Assembly: GCF_043290135.1 (NCBI RefSeq)
Contig: NC_134707.1
Span: forward strand, 70,361,906 to 70,425,905
Direction: 5' to 3'
Length of the DNA stretch: 64,000 bases
From: Rhipicephalus microplus
Taxonomy: Eukaryota; Arthropoda; Arachnida; Ixodida; Ixodidae
In this document: positions 56,414-64,000 of the stretch, in pieces
Position numbering within the stretch: the stretch's first letter is position 1
Layout: every line of letters starts with the position of its first letter
Notes under the pieces: model-generated
The model's database searches: none
What the model saw: the letters and a program-made list of their open reading frames with translations, nothing else
What the model was told of the DNA's origin: nothing
Made by a program: the position numbers and the translations under genes

Positions 56414-57300
56414 CTAAACTAGGTAAAATGGTGAGGATCCGGTCGTTCGCTGAATGGCCGTATTGTTGACATAAGTACCGAATGGTGGAACTAAGTCCCA
56501 GTTTTTGTGGCCTGGTTGAATATAGGTGGTGATCGTGTCAGCAGGAGGGCGGTGAAATCCCTCAGTGAGGCCGTTAGTCTGGGGATGATAACTAGAGGCA
56601 ATCATGTTAGTTGTGCCAGAGGCGTGAAGAAGTTCGTTCACTAGTTTTGAAAGGAAAGCTCTTCCACGGTCACTGAGCAACACAAGTGGAGCACCATGGC
56701 ACAGTATATTGGCTAGGAGTATGAAAACGGCAATTTCAGAAGCTGAACCAGTAGTGACGGATGCTGTCTCGGCGTAGCATGTCAAATGGCCAACGGCTGT
56801 TACTAGCCACCGGTTTCCAGCATCACTGAATAGAAGGGAGCCATAAAGACCAACGCCTACAACTTCGATTGGGGTGGATGGGCACGGAAGAGGCTGTAGT
56901 GTACGGGCGGGAGCAGACGCTGGTAGTTTTCTAGATTGGCAGGCAGTGCAGGACCCGACGTGCCGAGCTACGCTAGTGGTAATGAATGGCCAATAAAACC
57001 GACTTCTCAGGTGATCGCAGGTTTTATAGAAACCAAAGTGACCAGTGACCAGCAGTCGAATCGTCATGAAGCGCTCTAAGGACTTCGGACCGAAGCAATC
57101 GGTGTAGAACGGGAACCCAGCGCTGACCGTCAGGATGGTAAATTTTGTGGTACAGCACCGAGTTGTCCCGCTTGAATAACGAGAGTTGGCGACGGAGCCT
57201 CGCATTAGGTCGACGGGAACTGCCAGTGAGGTAGCCTATATTACGGCGACAGCATGAGTCAGCCAGCTGTCGAGAAGAAAAATCGTGGTGGTCGTTCAAA
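56414..57300 (-). pseudogene. Gypsy integrase, zinc-binding and core domains
   Basis: N-terminal HHCC region AGHFGFYKTCDHLRSRFYW...CTACQSRK is split by a frameshift near 57040. In the core, the first catalytic Asp is changed (VGVGLYGSL where the family has Asp), the second is present (LLSDRGRAF) and the Glu is present (GLTEGFHR). TTGSSPFYLV closes the core at 56414. Upstream the minus strand shows the spacer SVLYHKIYHPDGQRWVPVLHRLLRSEVL. One missing catalytic residue alone would inactivate it. Confidence 0.88.
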
Positions 57301-57439
57301 GGCAGCCGGTCTACAGAGGTGAGACACGAATCGGCATAGACGTGGACTCCGAGGGTGTGTTGTGCAAAGTAATTGTGGAAACGCTGAGTGGAGCTGCTGG
57401 TAGTGGGCAGCGAAAAAAAGCGTCAGCGTCACTATGCTT

Positions 57440-57500
57440 TTTGTCACACTTGTATATTGTCACACTTGTATATTGTCACATCTGTCACACTTGTAATATG
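57440..57500. repeat. Short tandem repeat inside Gypsy pol
   Basis: Units of tgtcacacttgtatat repeat with a period near 18 bases, three to four times, between RNase H and integrase coding sequence. Confidence 0.75.
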
Positions 57501-57960
57501 ATATCGAAATCATACTCTTGGAGGCGTAGAATCCAGCGGCCAAGGCGTCCCGGAGAGTTCTTGAGCGTCGAAAGCCAACATAAAGCGTGATGGTTGGCCA
57601 CAATGCTGAAATGGCGGCAGTGCAGATAGGGAAGAAATTTCTGCACTGACCAAAGGATGGCGAGGCACTCCTGCTCAATGATCGTGTAGTTCCTCTAGGC
57701 TGCAGAGAGGACGCGGCTGGCGTATGCAACGACTCGCTCTCTCGAAGAGTTGTCGCGTTGCAGGAGCACGGCTCCTAAACCATGCCCGATTGCTCCTGTG
57801 TGCAGAAAGGTCGCTGCATCACCGTGAAAATGAGAAAGTAGAGGGTATGTCATTGGGGCACTCTTCAATATGTCGAAAGCCGATTCACATTCCTGAGACG
57901 ACTCAAAGGGCATACCAGAAGAAAGTAGCTTATGGAGCGGTGCAGCTATGGAGGTAAAGT
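57500..57960 (-). pseudogene. Gypsy RNase H, broken
   Basis: The first block FDILKSAPMTYPLLSHFHGDAATFLHTGAIGHGLGAVLLQRD and RVVAYASRVLSAA lies at 57913-57695 (Gly where the family has the first catalytic Asp). After a stop, reading in another frame gives [23 protein letters not shown] and [16 protein letters not shown] to about 57505. A short tandem repeat (57440-57500) then separates it from the integrase spacer. Confidence 0.82.
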
Positions 57961-58218
57961 TTCATATGAATCGCCGAAAGTAGGAGGTGACACCAACGAA
58001 ACTTCGCCAATCTTTCGGTTTGTCAGGGCGAGGGAAGCAAAGCACCGCAGCAGTTTTATCGGGGTCTAGACGAATTCTATCCTTGCTGTCGACATGATTG
58101 AGGACCTTGGTAGATCTGCTGGCGAAATGGCACTCCTAGGCGTTAATTTGAAAGCCAGTGCCGGCAAGACAACTGAGGACCTCCTCCAAGCGTTGCAAAT
58201 GTCGAGAAAACACGTCGA

Positions 58219-58720
58219 TCAAAAGACAACAATGTTATCGAGGTAACATAGCCAAGTCTTCCATTCCAGGCCACGCAGCATGATGTGAATCGTGCGCTCA
58301 AAAGTCGCGGGCGCATTGCATAGACCGAACGGCATAACAATGAATTCGTATAGGCCATATGATGTTGCAAACGCAGTTTTTTCTTTATCATCTTCGTGCA
58401 TGGGGATTTGCCAATAGCCGGAACGCAAGTCGAGGCTTGAAAAGAATTCAGCACCTTGTGAGAAAACGAGGGCGTCGTCGGTGCAAGGCTTAGGGTATAC
58501 GTTCTTTCTGGTGATCTTATTGAGTGCCGGGTAATCAACGCGAAATCGTAGTGAACCATTTTTACGCACCAGAGCGATAGGAGACGAAGGAACGGATGAG
58601 GGTCGGATTATTGCCCTTTGCAGCATATCGTCTACGTTTTCCTCAATGATTTTTCGTTCGGCTACAGAGACACGGTACGGACGACGGTGCACATCGGATG
58701 TTCCGCCGGTCTGAATACGA
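58219..58720 (-). pseudogene. Gypsy reverse transcriptase, broken
   Basis: Blocks RRPYRVSVAERKIIEENVDDMLQRAIIRPSSVPSSPIALVRKNGSLRFRVDYPALNKITRKNVYPKP, FFSSLDLRSGYWQIPMHEDDKEKTAF and YEFIVMPFGLCNAPATFERTI are well preserved. The catalytic YLDD is YLDN here (LCYLDNIVVF, about 58219-58240), so one catalytic Asp is lost. Downstream (58219-57960) only degraded thumb sequence is seen. Confidence 0.92.
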
Positions 58721-59580
58721 TGTGCTGTAGCGGTATAGTCTGGCCCAGGGTGGATGATTAGAGTAGAAAAGAATTTGCATGTGTTATCAACAAATCAAGC
58801 AGCTGCTGCTTCTGTGAGTTTGCCAAGTTTCTGTTGATGGCTGCTGTAAAGGCCGAGGATGCAGCATGATCAACAGAATGACCTTTAGAGGAGACAGGTG
58901 TAAGAGGCACAACGTAAACATGCTCCAGATCAGCAACGCAGACGACAGTAGTGCCCCGCGGCAGTAAAAATTTCATCTGATGTGGTGTTCGTAGCAGCGA
59001 GGACAGCTGATTCATTGTTGAAGCAAGTCACACCGGATGTGAGAGCTATGCCTTTAATGAATAAGGCATCTGGGCGACGGAGTGACCAAAATGTCACCAG
59101 AGTCGACGTCGTTGGACAAAACTGAGACTAATTGCTCTTCGTGTGGTAGTAGCTTGATGTCTACAGCAGCGGTGAGTCGAAGTGGCCTGTAGGTTTCATT
59201 GCTGAGCAAGTGGTCTGTGTCAGTAAGATGGACTACACGTTGTGCACAACAAATAGCCGCAGACGCAGAGGAAAGAAAATCCCAGCCTAGAATGAGTTGA
59301 AGGGAGCACGGGGATAGCACAGCAAATTCTATATGGTGAAGAATGTCGTTGATTAGCACACGGGCAATACAGAGAGTGGAAGCGCGAATCGTTGTTCCCT
59401 GGGCTGCAACCAGTACTGGTCCATCATAAGGCGTCATGACTTTTTGAAGACGGGCACACAAATTAGCGCAATTAACGGAAAACGTAGCCCCAGTGTCCAC
59501 CAAGGCATCAATGTCCACTCCCTCAACTGTGACTGAAATAAAATTGTAAGGGCGCGCTGGAGAAGTTGCAGTACTGTGTT
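58721..59580 (-). pseudogene. Gypsy protease and spacer to RT
   Basis: PYNFISVTVEGVDIDALVDTGATFSVN carries the DTG active site (about 59485-59500), followed by APYDGPVLVAAQGTTIRASTLC-like sequence and LQLILGWDFLSSASAAI, the second family block. The frame ends at 59054. The spacer to RT continues in another frame (LLPRGTTVVCVADLEHVYVVPL, 59015-58758). The protease joins directly to a gag remnant upstream, showing a deletion. Confidence 0.87.
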
Positions 59581-59890
59581 GGAATGTCGATGAGCTGGTT
59601 GATGAACCAGGCCTTCGCGACACCCGTGAGGTAGAATGAGACGTGAGCGAGTTTTTAGGTGTTATTCCACCGGTTAGCGGCATCATCACGTTCGAAATCA
59701 CCCAGCTACTCCTCCACATCTTCGCTGCGCATACCAGCGAAGGAATGGGGCTCACGCTGGAGGCTGTTAATGACGGGAGAAGGCGTGGAACGCGGTGGCG
59801 GAGTGGGAATGGTTGCAGCACCAACCTCATCTTACTGCGACATATTTCCGGACACCTGGCCCAAGCGGCGACCTGATGTAAGCTCCAGGG
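59581..59890 (-). pseudogene. Gypsy gag remnant
   Basis: The minus strand reads FAGMRSEDVEE, LGDFERDDAANRWNN and KLAHVSFYLTGVAKAWF with stops between the blocks; this is the start of the capsid region. It stops within the capsid and is followed at about 59580 by protease sequence, so the rest of capsid and the nucleocapsid are deleted. Confidence 0.8.
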
Positions 59891-59943
59891 GGTATAGCGG
59901 GCTAGATGACGACGAGGGATCAAATAGCACCCTCCACCACGTA

Positions 59944-60111
59944 TGAAATCTTTGTTTAGAAGACCTTTATTAGGCCTGAGGAACCAGTAGCCCACAGCTA
60001 CGATGAACGAACCAAGATGATGATCCTACGCGACAACGATCAGGATGCATGAGCAACACATGATAACGATGATAATGTATAGATGAAGAGAATGGGTAAA
60101 CTAAATGCCCA
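59944..60111 (-). repeat. Gypsy 5' LTR
   Basis: Counterpart of 55805-55971, ends tgaaatc...atgccca. TGGTGGAGGGTGC lies next to its inner end (about 59930-59943) as primer site. Confidence 0.83.
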
Positions 60112-60955
60112 GAATGTAATTAGATGCGCAAGTTATTTTCTTTTTTTTTCATTTGTTCTGTGCTGAGTGAGATCTGCCCAGAAAGGGAATCAAATCTGTG
60201 TGACAAATATTATATTCTCAGCAACCAACCCGCTAAGCCTTGGACCAGCAGACACTAAAAAAAAGACGATGAAGCATCATAAATACGCACATACAAGCTA
60301 ATATCGCAAGACAACATCAGCTTGGGAAGTCTGATAATCAAGGAAACTTAACATAGAAAAAAAGCAGGACCTCATTATCGCGTTCTTTAGTAAGTAGTTT
60401 GTTTATACTAGGACCGCTTTGTTTTCTGAAATGTCATATAAACAAAACGAAACCGAGGAATACTCCATAGCACATTACTGAAGTTTGAACGCCAGAAAAA
60501 TTTTGATACGGTATAAGCTCTTTGGCGAGCAACCCTCAGGCACTTCTCTGCAACGGTGAGTCGAGGAAACATATATAGTTTCCGTAATGAGGCGATAAAA
60601 GCTGGTGAAAATTCTGGGTCATCGTCACAAAGAAAACGGAAGCTATTCAGGCAAATTGCTTGCCACGCCGTGTTTGCTCAATATTTCGCAGCTGACTTAC
60701 GAGACGGGAAGTGGGATTTGAATAATTTTACGCCCTCATTCTCGCAGTTCACGGTTTTTGAATAAATATTTTGCGAACAATCTCCAGAGAAAGTAAACAA
60801 GAGAGGCGTTCATAACCCGTTCGTAGCTCTCAGCGTCACGTATGCGTACACGCGGCGCATATTAAGCGTATATTAAGCGCCTTTCCTCCCCCTCTCCCCT
60901 CCAGCATCGTCTCGGAAAGCCGTGAGAATTTTATGGTTATGAACTAACCGTTACA
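60112..60955. other. Unassigned stretch with a possible tRNA-like remnant
   Basis: On the minus strand 60173-60260 has an A-box-like TTAGCGGGTTGG and a B-box-like GATTTGATTCCC, suggesting an old tRNA-derived repeat. Nothing else is recognised. Confidence 0.35.
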
Positions 60956-61060
60956 TTAAGGTTAAGAATGAACGGACGGATGGAACCATGGACGGACTTA
61001 CGGACGCTTTACCTCAATCATCATCATTCACTTCCTAGATGTGCTGAAATTTTTTAGTCA
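60956..61060 (+). repeat. Minisatellite-bearing dispersed repeat, short copy C
   Basis: A few GGACGGA units (60970-61009) followed by 'cattcacttcctagatgtgc', homologous to the right flank of copy A. Confidence 0.65.
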
Positions 61061-61199
61061 GTTTACTCTCATTTTGATGCTTCCCTAAATCCAAACGAAT
61101 GCGATGCGTACAGGTTACTTTAACTTTTTTGCTGTTTATTGGACCTAGCGATGATATATGGCTTGGTGAGGCGAAATAAACAGCCTAAATGGCGAAAGA

Positions 61200-61441
61200 T
61201 GCCCCGCTGCGGTGGTCTAGGGGATAAGGTACTCGGCTGCTGACCCGCAGGTTGCAAGATCAAATCCCGGCTGCGGCGGCTGCATTTCCGATGGAGGCGG
61301 AAATGTTGTAGGCCCGTGTGCTCAGATTTGGGTGCACGTTAAAGAACCCCAGGTGGTCGAAATTTCCGGAGCCTTCCACTACGGCGTCTCTCATATTCAT
61401 ATAGTGGTTTTGGGACGTTAAACTCCAAATATCGATCAACT
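61200..61441 (+). repeat. tRNA-derived tick SINE, full length
   Basis: Complete copy with A box (ggtggtctaggggataaggt), altered B box (agatcaaatcccgg) and standard body and tail. A perfect 12-bp duplication AATGGCGAAAGA lies at 61188-61199 and 61442-61453. Confidence 0.94.
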
Positions 61442-61807
61442 AATGGCGAAAGACGAAACGATGTCATGCGCTGAGAAAGAGCAAAGACAAATGATTGCGC
61501 GTGAATAGGCTGCAGCAGGCGTATTACCAAGTAACTGGTTGTAACGACCGGACGGCAGCGCATTGTTGCAATCCATGATAGCGGTGTTCAGGCCTAAAAA
61601 GACTGCAGCAGAACGACTATAAATAACAGTAAAAAAGAATTGCAAGGAAGAATAGGGAAAATTCAATGATAGGAAATTGCACATGACGGAGCTGCTGTAG
61701 GCTTCTGAATTATAGCTGTGAAATATTTTTCAGCATGTGTTTGCATCCCAAGTAGTTGGCAAGGTGGTAATTTCACTGCTATATAGAGCAGCAAAATCAC
61801 CACCACC

Positions 61808-61856
61808 ATTTGACCATGTTTCTGCTTCACGTAGAGAAGCGGGAACATGGTCAAAT
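61808..61856. other. Strong 21-bp hairpin
   Basis: Arms 61808-61828 and 61836-61856 pair at 19 of 21 positions around the loop ACGTAGA. It is not part of a recognised element. Confidence 0.85.
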
Positions 61857-62089
61857 AACGCAGTTATAAAGAAGAGCTGAGAGAGGTCATTACTTCTCAC
61901 GATGAGTTCACTTGTAAACGCAGTAGTATATATCGGGATGAGTTAATGTAATATACAGATAACCAGAAAATAGTCTAAAGTATAGTAATAGCGTGTGATT
62001 AAAGTATAATCATGAAATGCAATTTTGTAGTAGCGTTGCTTGATTGATCATTGTTGGTTTTCATAACTTTGTGGGTGGATTCTACTTCC

Positions 62090-62750
62090 TAAATGAGGGG
62101 GAGGAAGAGGAATAAACGTCATTGAATAAATTCGCAGGTTTAGGGGGCCGGGCCTAGGCGTCCTGTGAGGGACCGTCCAGGACTTGCCCCGACACCGCCT
62201 CACGGTAGTGCTGGGTTGCCCTGGTTTGGTCGACAAAAGCGGCGCTCCACAGAGCGCCAAGGAGCTTCGATGAAAGGGTTGTGGTGTTCTCTACTGTCCT
62301 GGGCACTCCCACATCACTGCAGCTTCGCGAACCCGCAAGTCTAGATCCACGCTTGTCTGGGCTGCCATGCTGCAGCCGCTCTGCGAGCCCAAAACTCTGG
62401 ACTGAGTTCCCGCGCAGCCGCGCTGCAAGCCGTCCTGTCTTCATTCACAACGAAGTACACTCCATGAACACAAAAGCGTCAGCCGGGAGCAAGCGTGCTT
62501 TATAGCTCTTGGAGCGCCACACCAAAATAAACAGCTTGCCACGAGCGCACGCGCAATTACCGCTTTCCTTTTCTACGGGCGTGTTCCCGGCCGCTGCTTC
62601 CAGCACGTCCAAGCCAGGACAAAGGACGTCGGAGGGACAAGGCTCGACCCTTTGAAACTTCTCCCCTAAAATGCCGTAGGCTTCTACTCGCTGTCTGCAT
62701 GGCATGAAAATTGACTAGCACAATGCTTGGAACATGAAGAAAATTTTCTG
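62090..62750 (-). repeat. LTR-like or promoter-bearing repeat, unidentified
   Basis: GC-richer than its surroundings. The minus strand has a TATA-like CTATAAAGC (62498-62506) followed by about 390 bp and then GCGAATTTATTCAATGAC, which looks like a decayed AATAAA context. The frame 62705-62154 is open apart from one TGA at 62445-62447 but matches no protein family I know. It may be a solo LTR or a retroposed transcript end. I recall similar sequence in tick transcripts but cannot verify it. Confidence 0.35.
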
Positions 62751-64000
62751 ACAGGAATGTTTGAAACTATATGCTCAAAGCAGAGAAAGGCGAACACTTA
62801 TTTTTGACCTCTATGAGGTCGAGGGTGGGCTAGACATCGAATAACAAACTGCGGTAGAGTTAGACTTCATCGAGTTCTAGCTCAACTGAAGCTCCCATCC
62901 TAAGCAGCTGCAAGACCTACAATTTCCGGAAAAAATCATGAGGTATGTTATCATTTACAGCCGATTCACTCTCACACTTGCTATTTTATTCGGTCAGTTC
63001 TGCTGCCCCTAATTAAATATATCTGTGAATATTTAGTAACCAGTGTCAGTGTATGATGATCACAGTGAATATAAGACATACGGGCCCTCTGGAAGCTTCA
63101 TGTCCGAAATATGGGACCCCTAATTGTCACAAATAAATTTCTATTAGTAGCGAGAAAGACTAACTAGTGCCATTTGACTACAACCTTCGAAGCTAATATT
63201 GAAATTATTTCGTTCGTTCGTTTCAACGGACTGCGTTTTTCTGCATTCTACTCCATCTTTTAGTGCGACAGTATTAAGTAAAAATAACTCCTAAGATGAC
63301 AATTAGGGGTGTGAAAAGGAGCATCGGGTAGTTATCCTCATCGCGTTTGCCATTTCATCATTCGAAACGAAGAAGTGCTGTCAAGCGTGAACGTAAGCCT
63401 TCCACTAATTTCGTAATTCCAGCGTCAAAAGACAACGCCCCAGTCGACGCCAGGTGCGTTTCAAGAGACCGACCCCGGACTTCCCAGCTCTTCCGCGAAC
63501 CAGGTGCACGGCGAAAACCTCAACGTATAGCTTTTGCTTTGTGCGCTAAAGCGTGCCAGCGGTTCGTACGTGTCCTGCGACGAGCGCGTATTGATCGCGC
63601 TTGTTGGAACCGGCTTAAGAACGCCGTGAATCAAGCAGTTCTCGGAAGTCACCTGTAAAGTCGAGCTTTTTCCCTGTCATTGGCAGCACTTCTTTTGCTT
63701 TCAATGTGCGTGCCGCCCAGTGTTTAGTCATTTGAGTTGCTGCGCCACTTTGCTCAAGGTAACGCGTAATAGTACCAGAGAACCCCGGAGTCTTTAAAAA
63801 AAATAAAAAGAAAAAACACTGATGAATGCCAATGACTGATTTCTGAACACGACACTTTTTTTATGCACCTTCTCTGGCCCATACTCATTCTTTCAGTATA
63901 TGATGGTTGGTCACGCTACTTTGCCCGTTTCACGAAAATCTTTCTCTTCCATGTTCTCTGAGCGTTAAGAAATTTCATTACAATTAACTGCAGTTGAGAC
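62751..64000. other. Unassigned stretch
   Basis: No gene recognised. An open frame at 63347-63658 (plus, 103 codons, Arg-rich) lies in a GC-richer patch and has an equally open minus-strand frame; no family signature on either. Confidence 0.4.

Larger units (their letters stand above)
55805..60111 (-). mobile_element. Ty3/Gypsy LTR retrotransposon with gag deletion, inactive
   Basis: LTR-like direct repeats at 55805-55971 and 59944-60111 enclose a minus-strand gag remnant, protease, RT, RNase H and integrase in order. A polypurine tract (GCGGGGGGAATTAG in minus orientation) abuts the left LTR, and TGGTGGAGGGTGC follows the right LTR as primer site. The flanks (aata and gaat) do not match, so no target duplication is evident. 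Length (4.3 kb) is short because most of gag is missing. RT and integrase have damaged catalytic motifs. Confidence 0.88.

Noticed and set aside
55801..60115. Target-site duplication for the third Gypsy element
   Set aside because: Flanks aata and gaat do not match at 4-6 bases, so none is claimed.
63347..63658. Arg-rich 103-codon gene
   Set aside because: No family match, no clear promoter or splice context, and the opposite strand is equally open.

Overview
The window looks like tick (Ixodida, probably a metastriate tick such as Rhipicephalus) nuclear DNA. The main clue is a dispersed tRNA-derived SINE with a typical tick head and a tail related to 'gggacgttaaaccccacatatcaatcaa', present in at least nine full or partial copies. 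Most of the long coding similarity is retroelement or transposase. I found no intact host gene, no bacterial gene organisation, no rRNA and no convincing functional tRNA gene.

Layout. 1-540: 3' end of a Penelope-like element (minus). 5.84-11.33 kb: nearly full-length but broken non-LTR retrotransposon with ORF1, apurinic endonuclease, RT and RNase H (I-group, minus). 11.37-12.77 kb: second 5'-truncated Penelope-like element (minus). 15.0-15.87 kb: degenerate tandem array. 17.435-24.208 kb: Ty3/Gypsy element on the minus strand with matched 360-bp LTRs and a 4-bp target-site duplication (TSD). Its centre is replaced by an inverted (plus-strand) RT-RNase H piece, and a 4.3-kb P-element-superfamily transposon carrying a THAP domain is inserted in that piece with a perfect 8-bp TSD. 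24.960-30.459 kb: second Gypsy element (plus) with 180-bp LTRs, primer site, polypurine tract and 4-bp TSD, killed by point mutations. 30.5-48.9 kb: largely unassigned AT-rich DNA with SINEs, small inverted-repeat elements and a minisatellite-bearing repeat. 48.884-49.998 kb: candidate solo LTR (minus) with a TATA box and two multi-unit heat-shock elements. 50.07-51.85 kb: non-LTR retrotransposon RT remnant (minus). 55.805-60.111 kb: third Gypsy element (minus), with most of gag deleted. 60.1-64 kb: SINE, a strong short hairpin and an LTR-like segment with a TATA box.

The most informative structure is the three-layer record at 17.4-24.2 kb. A Gypsy element inserted (TSD ATAT), an internal segment was inverted or captured in reverse, and a P element then landed in the RNase H coding sequence (TSD TCCACGTC). 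The second most unusual is the candidate LTR whose promoter resembles a heat-shock promoter. All mobile-element genes here are broken by stops, frameshifts or deletions, so none is expected to be active.
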